From the NCBI RefSeq assembly GCF_003634705.1, contig NZ_RBWU01000002.1:186001-250000 (forward strand): DNA of 64,000 nt. Direction: 5' to 3'. Made by a program: the position numbers and the translations under genes. The notes beneath the pieces were generated by a model. That model ran no database searches and had not been told where the DNA came from. It worked only from the letters and a program-made list of their open reading frames with translations. Position 1 is the stretch's first letter. Every line of letters starts with the position of its first letter. Shown one piece after another: positions 10,740-19,829 of this stretch. This DNA is from Actinomadura pelletieri DSM 43383 (GTDB lineage Bacteria > Actinomycetota > Actinomycetes > Streptosporangiales > Streptosporangiaceae).

Positions 10740-10858
10740 TTCACGTTCCCGCCGGACGGGGCCGCGCCGTCACTAACGCGACCCCGTACGGACCGTCTCG
10801 GCGATGACCCTCACGACCTTGCGCTGCCCGGAGGGTGGGCGCCGAGAAACCCTTCGGG

Positions 10859-11587
10859 TCAGCTCGCCCTCCGTCCTGCCGGGCTCGGTGCCCGTCCGGG
10901 CGGCCCGGTGACATGGCCGTGGCCCGTACCCGTCCGCCGCGGGTCGGGCTTCGGCCGGACTCCGGGGACGCGCCCGTCCATCGGAGGGCGGCCCTGCGGC
11001 ACGTGCACCGGTGGTAGCGGCCGGACGAGGCCCATGGCGATGACCTCGTTGGCGAGCCGCGTGCGCCGGTTGGCGCCCTCGGGGATCCGGAACTTCTGGT
11101 AGAGGCGCAGCAGATGCTGCTTGACGGCCGCCTCCGTCACCACCAGCTCTCCGGCGATGTCACGCGCCGTGGCCGGGGCCACGAACGCCTCGTCCGACAG
11201 GGCGGGACGGCAGAGCGAGGTCAACACGTCGACCTCGCGTCGGGTGAGCTCGGGTGCGACGGCACGCCGCAGTTCGACGTCCGGATCGACCTCCTCACGG
11301 GGGATGCCCCCCATCCGGCAGCGCGCCGTGCCGAAGCTCACGACGTCACCGTCATCCAGGACTCGGCGGGCGATGGGTCGCCCGTTGACGCGGGTCCCGT
11401 TACGGGACAGACCCATGTCCACAACGTAGACGTAGGGTCCGCGCCGGACGATCTCAGCGTGCAAGCGGGACACACTCGGGTCGTCGAGACGTATGTCGAC
11501 TCCTCTCCCTCTCCCGACCGTCGTCACGTCGTGGCGCAGCGGCATCACCAGCCCGCTGTCCTCGATCCGCATGAACGGCCCCTCCAC
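10859..11587 (-). CDS. FHA-domain protein with C-terminal helix-turn-helix
   Basis: A 242-residue two-domain protein. Residues about 20-75 form a forkhead-associated domain that binds phosphothreonine: TTVGRGRGVDIRLDDPSVSRLHAEI, then DMGLSRNGTRVNGRPI, with the GR, SxxH and NG signatures intact. Residues about 110-185 look like a winged helix (LTRREVDVLTSLCRP, ATARDIAGELVVTEAAVKQHLLRLYQKF), similar to FHA-HTH proteins of actinomycetes. The last 45 residues are Pro/Arg-rich and disordered. A role as a kinase-controlled DNA-binding regulator is inferred. It converges on folD and diverges from the DUF3017 gene. Confidence 0.8.
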   Translation of the reverse strand: MEGPFMRIEDSGLVMPLRHDVTTVGRGRGVDIRLDDPSVSRLHAEIVRRGPYVYVVDMGLSRNGTRVNGRPIARRVLDDGDVVSFGTARCRMGGIPREEVDPDVELRRAVAPELTRREVDVLTSLCRPALSDEAFVAPATARDIAGELVVTEAAVKQHLLRLYQKFRIPEGANRRTRLANEVIAMGLVRPLPPVHVPQGRPPMDGRVPGVRPKPDPRRTGTGHGHVTGPPGRAPSPAGRRAS

Positions 11588-11783
11588 GGCAGTCCTCCCA
11601 GCTAGTTAGCGACCCCTGTCTGCCGGGTTACCCGGGCGCGTCACCGTCACACCCTCCTACTGGCGAGTAGCACCGATGGTGCAAGGGATTCCGGGCTCTC
11701 GGGCATCACCCGGGCACCATCCGTCCCGCCCGCGGAGCCGGACGATGACGTGCCATGAGGGGATTGCCGATACGGTGGAAACC

Positions 11784-12215
11784 ATGAGCACCCAGGTGCG
11801 TCGGCGGACGCGCAGGGCGCCGCGCCGCCGGGGCGCCGCGCCGCACTGGCTGGCGCAACTGCCGTACCTGATCGTGCTCAGCGGAGTCGGCGCCGGTCTC
11901 ACGCTGTGCGCGTTCAACTACTTCCGCAAGGGCTCCGGGTTGATGGCCGCCGCGCTGCTGTTCGGTGCGCTCGCCCGGCTGCTGCTGCCCGAGTCGCAGC
12001 TCGGCCCGCTCGCCGTCCGCAGCCGGTCCATCGACTGCTGGACGCTCGTGATCCTCGGCGAGATGGTCGCGTTCGTGTCGCTCAGCGTCCCGCCGATGAA
12101 CAAGCCGGGCCTCGCGCTCGCCGGCGCGTTCGGCGTGTTGATCCTGCTCGCCATGGTGGCGCGGGCCGTGCGGCTCCTCATCACCGGTCGTCGTGACGGC
12201 CCAGGCCAGGTCTAG
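11784..12215 (+). CDS. DUF3017 family membrane protein
   Basis: A 143-residue protein from ATG 11784 with GGTGGA upstream. After a basic start (RRRTRRAPRRRGA) come three hydrophobic segments (LIVLSGVGAGLTLCAFNYF, LMAAALLFGALARLLL and LALAGAFGVLILLAMVARAV), the layout of DUF3017. The segment ARLLLPESQLGPLAVRSRSIDC between the second and third helices is characteristic of the family. In actinobacteria this gene commonly lies near folD and the TCA genes, as here. Function unknown. Confidence 0.78.
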   Translation: MSTQVRRRTRRAPRRRGAAPHWLAQLPYLIVLSGVGAGLTLCAFNYFRKGSGLMAAALLFGALARLLLPESQLGPLAVRSRSIDCWTLVILGEMVAFVSLSVPPMNKPGLALAGAFGVLILLAMVARAVRLLITGRRDGPGQV

Positions 12216-12307
12216 ACCTCCGAACGCCCTCGGCTAGCCTTGCCAGTTGAGCCTTACAAGGTCTGAGTCTTTAGCTCGCCCCGGTGTAGGAAAGGGACAG
12301 CACCAGC

Positions 12308-13525
12308 ATGCCCAAGATCAAAGTAGCGGGCCCGGTCGTCGAACTCGACGGCGACGAAATGACACGGATCATCTGGAAATTCATCAAGGACCAGTTGATC
12401 CTGCCCTACCTCGACGTCGACCTGAAGTACTACGACCTGGGAATCGAACACCGTGACGCCACGGACGACCAGGTCACCGTCGACGCCGCCAAGGCCATCC
12501 AGGAGCACGGCGTCGGCGTGAAGTGCGCGACCATCACCCCGGACGAGGCGCGCGTCGAGGAGTTCGGCCTGAAGAAGATGTGGCGGTCCCCGAACGGGAC
12601 GATCCGCAACATCCTCGGCGGTGTGGTCTTCCGTGAGCCGATCATCTGTTCCAACATCCCCCGCCTCGTTCCCGGTTGGACCAAGCCGATCATCATCGGC
12701 CGCCACGCGCACGGCGACCAGTACCGCGCCACCGACTTCGTCGTCCCCGGCCCCGGCACGGTGACCATCACCTACACGCCCGAGGGCGAGGGTGAGCCGA
12801 TGGAGTTCGAGGTCGCCTCCTTCCCCGGCGGCGGCATCGCGATGGGCATGTACAACTACGACTCGTCCATCCGCGACTTCGCGCGGGCGACGATGCGGTA
12901 CGCGCTGGAGCGCGGGATGCCGCTGTACATGTCGACGAAGAACACGATCCTGAAGGCCTACGACGGCCGGTTCAAGGACATCTTCCAGGAGATCTACGAG
13001 TCGGAGTTCAAGTCCGACTTCGAGGCCAAGGGCCTCACCTACGAGCACCGGCTCATCGACGACATGGTCGCGGCGGCGCTGAAGTGGGAGGGCGGGTTCG
13101 TCTGGGCCGCCAAGAACTACGACGGCGACGTCCAGTCCGACACCCTCGCGCAGGGCTTCGGCTCCCTCGGGCTGATGACGTCCGTGCTGATGACCCCCGA
13201 CGGCAAGACCGTCGAGGCGGAGGCCGCGCACGGCACGGTCACCCGGCACTTCCGGCAGCACCAGCAGGGCAAGCCGACGTCGACCAACCCGATCGCGTCC
13301 ATCTTCGCCTGGACCCGCGGCCTCGAACACCGCGGCAAGCTCGACAACACCCCCGCGGTCATCGAGTTCGCCCGCACCCTGGAGCAGGTCTGCGTCGAGA
13401 CGGTCGAGGGCGGCCAGATGACCAAGGACCTGGCCCTCCTCGTCGGCCGGGAGACCCCGTGGCTGACCACGCAGGCCTTCCTGGAGGCCCTCGACACCAA
13501 CCTCCAGAAAAAGGTCAATGGCTGA
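12308..13525 (+). CDS. icd: NADP-dependent isocitrate dehydrogenase
   Basis: This enzyme oxidatively decarboxylates isocitrate to 2-oxoglutarate, supplying NADPH. The 405-residue protein belongs to the dimeric eukaryote-like class: [20 protein letters not shown] start, [14 protein letters not shown] segment ([19 protein letters not shown]), [16 protein letters not shown], and the C-terminal [23 protein letters not shown] lies about 12 bases before the ATG. A hairpin terminator follows, then mdh in the same direction, so two consecutive TCA enzymes are neighbours but probably have separate transcripts. Confidence 0.96.
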   Translation: MPKIKVAGPVVELDGDEMTRIIWKFIKDQLILPYLDVDLKYYDLGIEHRDATDDQVTVDAAKAIQEHGVGVKCATITPDEARVEEFGLKKMWRSPNGTIRNILGGVVFREPIICSNIPRLVPGWTKPIIIGRHAHGDQYRATDFVVPGPGTVTITYTPEGEGEPMEFEVASFPGGGIAMGMYNYDSSIRDFARATMRYALERGMPLYMSTKNTILKAYDGRFKDIFQEIYESEFKSDFEAKGLTYEHRLIDDMVAAALKWEGGFVWAAKNYDGDVQSDTLAQGFGSLGLMTSVLMTPDGKTVEAEAAHGTVTRHFRQHQQGKPTSTNPIASIFAWTRGLEHRGKLDNTPAVIEFARTLEQVCVETVEGGQMTKDLALLVGRETPWLTTQAFLEALDTNLQKKVNG

Positions 13526-13550
13526 GGCCCCTGGCTTAGGCGTTCGTCCC

Positions 13551-13585
13551 CGAGGCCGTCCCGGAGTACTTCCGGGACGGCCTCG
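13551..13585 (+). terminator. Hairpin terminator after icd
   Basis: A perfect 15-bp inverted repeat (13551-13565 and 13571-13585) with the 5-base loop GTACT, 25 bases after the icd stop. There is no T run. Confidence 0.75.
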
Positions 13586-13625
13586 ACGCGCCATGCCGAT
13601 GGTGCACCTGCCGGGTGATGGGTAG

Positions 13626-14714
<1,089 letters not shown>

Positions 14715-14723
14715 CACTTTCGA

Positions 14724-14806
14724 CCACGGCCCCGAGGGCACCGGTCTAGGGGAAGATCCTCCGCAGGGGGATACGAAGAACCTGACCACTCACCTCGGGG
14801 CCGTGG
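14724..14806. terminator. Long-loop inverted repeat between mdh and a convergent gene
   Basis: A 14-bp perfect inverted repeat (14724-14737 and 14793-14806) encloses a 55-base loop between the mdh stop and the stop of the converging HATPase gene. A bidirectional terminator is likely, although the long loop is unusual. Confidence 0.5.
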
Positions 14807-14809
14807 AGT

Positions 14810-15277
14810 TCACACAGCGGGCTCTACCTCGACGAGAGGACGCGCGGCTGCCACCGCCGCACCTCCGCTAATGGCATACCGAGCCCACACCCATTTCCCG
14901 CGGGGCCTGGTCGGTGTCACCCCGCATTTCTCCGACAGCGCCTCGACGATCGGCAGCCCCCACCCGCCCGTCCCGGCCTCCGGGTCGTCATCACCGCCCG
15001 CCGAGCGCCTGCGCACGGGCCTGCCGTCCGAGGCGTCCCATACCGCCAGCCTCACGGCGCCGGGCTCCCGGGTGAGCCGCACCTTGATCTCTCGCCCCAC
15101 CGTGCACCGAATCGCATTGGTGACCAGCTCGCTCGCGATCAGCGCGAGATCATCGCCGATGTCGGCCAACTCCCACTCCGCGAGCCGGCCCTGCACCCAC
15201 CGACGCACCCGCGCCGGCGCCGTCGCCGCCGCCGGTTCCCTCATCTCCAGGGCCGAGCAGGCGTCCATCACGACCAC
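14810..15277 (-). CDS. RsbW-like ATP-binding (HATPase) regulatory protein
   Basis: A 155-residue GHKL ATPase domain protein without any other domain. The N box is ELVTNAIRCTVG, the G1 box VWDASDGRP and the G2 region GGWGLPIVEALSEKCGV. Such single-domain proteins in actinomycetes are relatives of the anti-sigma factor kinases RsbW and SpoIIAB. The start could be TTG/ATG near 15277 or ATG 15265. It overlaps the upstream 83-residue gene by 10 bases, so the two are coupled. The converse-oriented XRE regulator at 15717 is often paired with proteins of this type. Partner and target are unknown. Confidence 0.75.
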   Translation of the reverse strand: MVVMDACSALEMREPAAATAPARVRRWVQGRLAEWELADIGDDLALIASELVTNAIRCTVGREIKVRLTREPGAVRLAVWDASDGRPVRRRSAGGDDDPEAGTGGWGLPIVEALSEKCGVTPTRPRGKWVWARYAISGGAAVAAARPLVEVEPAV

Positions 15278-15519
15278 CGCCTGATCTGCCGCAGCACGAG
15301 CAACGCCCGCTCCGCCGCCCCCGCCTCGGCCCCCACAAGCCCGATAACGTGCCCGCGCTCCCCACCCAGCCGGAACCGCCGACCGTCACACGCGATCACC
15401 CGCTCCCCACGCACACCCAGCGAGATGATCAGCCTCCCCCCGTCCACCCGCGCCCGACACCCCCGCCGCGCGAATTGCGCCGCCAACACCTTCAGCGACT
15501 TGGCCGTGGCATTTTCCAT
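15268..15519 (-). CDS. Small conserved-looking protein of unknown function (83 aa)
   Basis: Begins MENATAKSLKVLAAQFARRGC and is rich in Arg and Gly, with a predicted beta-rich middle (CRARVDGGRLIISLGVRGERVIACDGRRFRLGG) and a helical end (AEAGAAERALLVLRQIRRW). No domain is recognised. Codon use is strongly GC3-biased, and the stop overlaps the start of the HATPase gene, so it is probably a real first gene of a two-gene operon. It is divergent from the XRE-TPR regulator. Confidence 0.6.
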   Translation of the reverse strand: MENATAKSLKVLAAQFARRGCRARVDGGRLIISLGVRGERVIACDGRRFRLGGERGHVIGLVGAEAGAAERALLVLRQIRRWS

Positions 15520-15544
15520 GGTCCGACCTCCATCGTCAGATCAA

Positions 15545-15591
15545 GGCCTCGGTTTCCCGGCGTTCGCCCGCCGGGCCCGAGGCCGTCTTTT
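15545..15591 (+). terminator. Terminator-like hairpin between two divergent genes
   Basis: A two-part stem (GGCCTCGG at 15545-15552 with CCGAGGCC at 15577-15584, and CCCGGCG at 15556-15562 with CGCCGGG at 15569-15575) is followed by GTCTTTT at 15585-15591. The T run is on the plus strand, although the flanking genes diverge. It could stop antisense transcription toward the XRE gene or form part of the minus-strand leader. Confidence 0.55.
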
Positions 15592-15609
15592 GTGTCCTGG
15601 ACACCATTC

Positions 15610-15626
15610 GCACTCCACCTGAGTGC
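15610..15626. promoter_or_regulatory. Short palindrome and -10-like box before the XRE-TPR gene
   Basis: GCACTC at 15610-15615 and GAGTGC at 15621-15626 form a perfect 6-bp inverted repeat with a 5-base spacer. TAGCGT near 15636 could be a -10 box. It may be an autoregulatory operator of the downstream regulator. Confidence 0.35.
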
Positions 15627-15716
15627 ATACGGGGCTAGCGTGGAAGGCGGTGTCTGCTGGCCTCCCATGCAGGCAGCGTCAGGTAACGGGTGAACCCGGG
15701 CGAAACGGGTGAGGCA

Positions 15717-16877
15717 ATGGCGACCTTCGGTGAAGAGCTTCGACGTTTGATTGCCGAGCGACAGTTGAGCCAACGCGGACTTGCACGTCTCGTGCCATGC
15801 GACGGCGGATATCTGTCCAAAGTGGCCAGCGATCAGAAACGGCCTTCGGCGGAACTGGCGGAACGACTGGACCAGTTACTCCAGGCGAATGGCACGCTCG
15901 CCGCGCTGCGACCGACGGATCCCGAGCGGCACCCCGAGGTGCTCGACCTGACCGGCGTCCATATGCCCGCCGCGACCGGCCCACCCGCCGACGCCGACTT
16001 CGTCACCGAGGTTCGCCGGACCAGCCAGTCGCTGGTGCGCCTGGACACCGTGCACGGAGGCGACGACGTCCTGCCGTTGGCCCTGCGAGCCTTCCGGGCC
16101 GTCAACCACCGGTTGGGCTCGGGCTCCTACCGGCCCGCGGTCGAGCGAGACCTGATCGCCGCTGCGGGCGAGGCGGCCGAGGTCGCCGCCTGGCTGGCCT
16201 ACGACGCCGACCGGCAGGACGTCTCCCGGCAGATCATCCACGAAGCCCTGATGCTGTCCAGGCAGGCCGGAGACTCGGACATGGAACTGTTCGAGTTGAC
16301 ACACCTGGCGATGCAGTCGGTGCACCTGCACCGACCCACCGAAGCCCTCCGCCTCACGACGGGCCTACTAAACGACGGGCTGCCGCCCCGCGCAGCGGCG
16401 CTACTGAACATTCGCCGCGGCCGAGCGCTCGCCCAACTGGGCCACAAGGCCGACGCGATGGCCGCGCTCGCCCAGTCCCGATCGGTGCTGCTGGACGGAT
16501 CGGGCCGCCGCGACGCTGCATGGACGTGGTGGATCACCGACTCCGAGGTCCTGTGGCACACCGGCATGGCCCGCGCCGAGCTGGGCGAGTGGGGCGCGGC
16601 GGTGCCGTTGCTGAGAGAGGCGGCAGAGCTGCGAGGCCGCTTCCCGCGGGCTCGTTACAACGACCTCACGCACCTGCTGAACGCCCTGGTACACGTGGGC
16701 GACTGGGCTGAGGCGGAGCCGGTCCTACGGGAGATCAGCGGGGACGCCGGTGCCGTGGGCTCGGGCCGAACGACGAACCTACTACGCCGGGTCACGGACC
16801 GAATCATGCGCGCGGACGCGCCCTCGGCACTCAACGACCTGGCCGAGCACGTCCACCGCGCTCTTCACGCCGCCTGA
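15717..16877 (+). CDS. XRE-family regulator with TPR-like C-terminal domain
   Basis: A 386-residue protein from ATG 15717 (GGTGAGG just upstream). Residues about 5-60 are an XRE/lambda-repressor-type HTH (FGEELRRLIAERQLSQRGLARLVPCDGGYLSKVASDQKRP). From about 130 on the chain is all-helical with TPR-like pairs (AAWLAYDADRQDVSRQIIHEALMLSRQAGD; AALLNIRRGRALAQLGHKADAMAALAQS; ARAELGEWGAAVPLLREAAEL). Proteins of this design regulate development or antibiotic genes in actinomycetes and often have a small HATPase or DUF397 partner. The divergent HATPase pair may be that partner. Targets unknown. Confidence 0.8.
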   Translation: MATFGEELRRLIAERQLSQRGLARLVPCDGGYLSKVASDQKRPSAELAERLDQLLQANGTLAALRPTDPERHPEVLDLTGVHMPAATGPPADADFVTEVRRTSQSLVRLDTVHGGDDVLPLALRAFRAVNHRLGSGSYRPAVERDLIAAAGEAAEVAAWLAYDADRQDVSRQIIHEALMLSRQAGDSDMELFELTHLAMQSVHLHRPTEALRLTTGLLNDGLPPRAAALLNIRRGRALAQLGHKADAMAALAQSRSVLLDGSGRRDAAWTWWITDSEVLWHTGMARAELGEWGAAVPLLREAAELRGRFPRARYNDLTHLLNALVHVGDWAEAEPVLREISGDAGAVGSGRTTNLLRRVTDRIMRADAPSALNDLAEHVHRALHAA

Positions 16878-16930
16878 TCGTGGGCTCTGGCTGCGGACGC
16901 CGAATCCGCTCGATGCGAGGAGATGAGCAC

Positions 16931-17776
16931 GTGGGGTCAGCGCGGTACAACGAGATCGCCGACGACTTGCTGCGGCGCATTGACGCAGGTGAGTGGCGGT
17001 CGGGCGCGACGTTGCCGCCGATGGAGAAGCTGGCCGAGCACTACGGTGTCAGCCGCAACGCGGTCGCGCGGGCGGTCGGGAAGTTGGCGAAGCAGGGCCG
17101 CCTCGTCTCGGTCCCCCGTCGGGGGACCGTCGTCCGGCCCAGGCATCGAGCGACCGTCATGCGGACCGACCTGGTGAAGCGCAACACCAGGCATCGTAAG
17201 AACGAGGAGGAGTTCGCGGCGGGTTACAGCTTCCCCGCGGCCATGGGCAACGAGCTCTGGACGCACCACATCGAGCCGGACGTCCGTAAGGTTCCGCTCG
17301 ATGACCCTCGACTCGCCCACATGCTGAACGTGCCGGTCGGAGAGATGGTCATGAGGCGCCTGCGCGTGACCGGACCGGATGGGGAACCGGCTTTCCAGAT
17401 CTCCGCCACGTGGATACATCCGCGCATCGTCGCCGAGGTTCCCGAAGTCGAGGAGCCGCACGGCACAGGTCCCGGTGCTTGGATTGACGCGATCGAGGCC
17501 AAAGGGCACGGCCCTCTGGAGTGGCTGGAGCGTCGGCGCGTGAGGATGCCGACACCGGATGAGGCCAGGCTGCTGCTCATACCCGTTGAGTTGCCTGTTT
17601 GGGAGATCGTCCGTATCAGCTATAGCGCCCTGGACGAGAAGGCCGTCGATGTCACGCAGGTCGTCATTCCCGGCGACCGCATGGAAGAGATCTCACGCTT
17701 GCGTCGGGACGAGTCCGCCAAGTGGCCCCACCGTTCCACAGGCCCGGACGGTCCGCCGGTCGCGCCCGCCGAGTAA
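16931..17776 (+). CDS. GntR-family transcriptional regulator with UTRA domain
   Basis: A 281-residue regulator from GTG 16931, preceded by GAGGAG. The winged HTH lies at the start (SARYNEIADDLLRRIDAGEWRSGATLPPMEKLAEHYGVSRNAVARAVGKLAKQGRLVSVPRRGTVV, ending in the wing). The C-terminal UTRA-type effector domain covers about 100-260 (NVPVGEMVMRRLRVTGPDGEPAFQISATWIHP; WLERRRVRMPTPDEARLLLIP). The small-molecule effector is unknown. It follows the XRE-TPR gene in the same direction after about 50 bases, so the two could be co-transcribed. A terminator hairpin follows. Confidence 0.85.
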   Translation: MGSARYNEIADDLLRRIDAGEWRSGATLPPMEKLAEHYGVSRNAVARAVGKLAKQGRLVSVPRRGTVVRPRHRATVMRTDLVKRNTRHRKNEEEFAAGYSFPAAMGNELWTHHIEPDVRKVPLDDPRLAHMLNVPVGEMVMRRLRVTGPDGEPAFQISATWIHPRIVAEVPEVEEPHGTGPGAWIDAIEAKGHGPLEWLERRRVRMPTPDEARLLLIPVELPVWEIVRISYSALDEKAVDVTQVVIPGDRMEEISRLRRDESAKWPHRSTGPDGPPVAPAE

Positions 17777-17794
17777 CGGGGCGGGAAGGCTGGT

Positions 17795-17826
17795 GGGCGC
17801 AAGGGAGGGGAGTTTCCCTTGCGCCC
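17795..17826 (+). terminator. Hairpin terminator after the GntR gene
   Basis: A perfect 12-bp inverted repeat (17795-17806 and 17815-17826) with an 8-base loop, 18 bases after the stop. Confidence 0.75.
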
Positions 17827-18053
17827 GGGAGGACAGGAGCTGTGCTCGACTGCGCCCTGTGAACATTTTCAAGGGCTTTGCTATCGGAAAACTATGGACG
17901 CGTGGTTAGGGTGCGCGCGCGGAGAGTAGTTGTCGGGTGGCGTGAGGGTCAGGGTGGAATTGGGTGGTTGGTCCGGGCAAATGATCTGTGGGCGTCGGTA
18001 TCGGTCGCTAGGGTGTGATCGCCCGTAAAGGTGATCGGGGAGGCGTGTCGCTG
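17827..18053 (+). promoter_or_regulatory. Upstream region of the HSP90-TPR operon
   Basis: The first 70 bases are unusually AT-rich for this genome (ACATTTTCAAGGGC and TATCGGAAAACTATGG around 17860-17895). No CIRCE or HAIR heat-shock operator was recognised. The ribosome-binding site GGGGAGG lies at 18037-18043. Confidence 0.35.
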
Positions 18054-19829
18054 GTGGAACAGGCATTTCAGGTCGACCTGCGTGGTGTGGTGGATCTGCT
18101 GAGTCGGCATCTGTATGCCAGTCCCCGGGTCTACCTGCGGGAATTGCTACAGAACGCGGTGGACGCGATCACGGCGCGGGGTGCGGGTGGCGGTCGGGTC
18201 GAGATCGAGACCGGTGGCGGGGTGCTGCGGGTCCGGGACGACGGTGTCGGGCTCACCGAAGAAGAGGTGCACTCGCTGCTGGCCACCATCGGACGGTCGT
18301 CCAAGCGGGACGAGCTGGGTTTCGCGCGGCATGACTTTCTCGGGCAGTTCGGCATCGGGCTGCTGTCGGCGTTTCTGGTCGCGGACGAGATCGAGGTCGT
18401 GACGCGGTCCGCGAAGGGTGGCGACGCCGTTCGGTGGACGGGTCGTTCCGAAGGCAGCTACCTGGTCGAGCCGGGTGAGCGGGACGAGCCGGGGACGACG
18501 GTGACCCTGCGGGCGCGGGCCGGGTCGGCGGAGTTGTTGAGTCCGTCGGTGGTGGCGGAGTTGGCCCGGACGTATGGGTCGCTGCTTCCCGTTGATCTGG
18601 TCGTGGACGGGGTGCCGATCACGGGGGACGGGCCTCCGTGGCAGGCGTCCTACCGTGACCCCGCCGAGCGCAAGCGGGCGTTGGAGCGCTACTGCGAGGA
18701 TCTGTACGGGTTCACGCCGTTCGACGTGGTCGACATGAGCGTGCCCGAGGCCGGGCTGACGGGCGTGGCGTTCGTGCTGCCCCAGCCGGTGTCGCCTGCG
18801 GCGCGTGCGTCCCATCGGGTGTATCTGAAGCGGATGCTCCTTGCTGAAAGTGTGGAGGGGCTGCTGCCCGAGTGGGCATTCTTCGCGCGATGTGTCGTTG
18901 ACGCGGGGGAGTTGCGGCCGACCGCCAGCCGGGAGGCGCTCTACGAGGACGAACTGCTCGACTCGGCGCGGCAGGGGCTCGGGGATGTGCTGCGGCAGTG
19001 GCTGGTGACGCTGTCGGAGACCGAACCGTCGCGGTTGCGGGCGTTTCTGCGGCTTCACCAGCTCGGTGTGAAGGCGATGGCGCTGCAGGACGACGACATG
19101 CTGCGGATCGTGGACCGGTGGCTGGACTATGAGACGTCCGCCGGGCCGATGACGCTGCACGAGTTCAGGCGTCGCCATCCGGACGGGCGGTTCACCGGGA
19201 GCGTGGACGAGTTCCGGCGGCTGGCGGCGGTGGCGGGCGCGCAGGGCGTGGGGCTCGTCAACGGGGGCTATGTTCATGACACCGAGATCATCGAGCGGCT
19301 CCCCGAACTCGATCCCGACATCCGGCTGGCGCGGCTGGACGCGGCGGAGCTGACGACCACGTTCGGCGTCCTCGACCCGGCGACGGAGTTGGCGCTGCGG
19401 CCGTTCCTGGCGGCGGCGCAGCGGGCGGTGGAGCGGCTCGGCTGCGAGGTGGTCGTCCGCGAGTTCGATCCGGCGTCGCTGCCCGCCCTGTACCTGCCGA
19501 GCCGCGACGCCCAGTTCCGGGAGGAGCTGGCGCGGGCGCAGGAGGAGGCGGACGAGCTGTGGGCGGACGTGCTCGGCGCCGTCCATGCCACGGTCGGCGA
19601 CGAACGCCCCCAACTGGTGTTGAACCACCGCAATCCGCTGGCCCGGCGCATCATGTCGCTGGGTGACGGCGGGCCCGTCGAGGTCGCCGTCCAGGCTCTG
19701 TACGGGCAGGCGCTGCTGCTCGGGCACCATCCGCTGCGGCCCGCCGACACGGCGGTGCTGAACCGTTCCTTCATCGGCCTGCTGGAGTGGGCCGTCCATT
19801 CCCCGGAGGCCCCCAGTGAGCACGGATGA
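18054..19829 (+). CDS. HSP90-family ATPase (divergent HtpG paralogue)
   Basis: About 591 residues beginning VEQAFQVDLRGVVDLLSRHLY. The GHKL ATP site is intact: E30 and N34 in RELLQNAVDAI (equivalents of the HtpG catalytic Glu and ATP/Mg Asn), D62-G66 in DDGVG, and FLGQFGIGLLSAF with the lid glycines (97-102). The HSP90 middle domain is visible in SHRVYLKRMLL and RPTASREALYEDELL. It is slightly shorter than HtpG and the C-terminal third is poorly conserved, with no MEEVD tail. GTG 18054 best fits the Shine-Dalgarno spacing; GTG 18045 is an alternative. It overlaps the following TPR gene by 14 bases, so the pair is translationally coupled, resembling an HSP90-TPR co-chaperone pair. Clients are unknown. 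Confidence 0.85.
   Translation: MEQAFQVDLRGVVDLLSRHLYASPRVYLRELLQNAVDAITARGAGGGRVEIETGGGVLRVRDDGVGLTEEEVHSLLATIGRSSKRDELGFARHDFLGQFGIGLLSAFLVADEIEVVTRSAKGGDAVRWTGRSEGSYLVEPGERDEPGTTVTLRARAGSAELLSPSVVAELARTYGSLLPVDLVVDGVPITGDGPPWQASYRDPAERKRALERYCEDLYGFTPFDVVDMSVPEAGLTGVAFVLPQPVSPAARASHRVYLKRMLLAESVEGLLPEWAFFARCVVDAGELRPTASREALYEDELLDSARQGLGDVLRQWLVTLSETEPSRLRAFLRLHQLGVKAMALQDDDMLRIVDRWLDYETSAGPMTLHEFRRRHPDGRFTGSVDEFRRLAAVAGAQGVGLVNGGYVHDTEIIERLPELDPDIRLARLDAAELTTTFGVLDPATELALRPFLAAAQRAVERLGCEVVVREFDPASLPALYLPSRDAQFREELARAQEEADELWADVLGAVHATVGDERPQLVLNHRNPLARRIMSLGDGGPVEVAVQALYGQALLLGHHPLRPADTAVLNRSFIGLLEWAVHSPEAPSEHG

Noticed and set aside
17827..18053. Heat-shock operator (CIRCE or HAIR) before the HSP90-family gene
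   Set aside because: No inverted repeat of either type was found, so heat control is not supported by the sequence.
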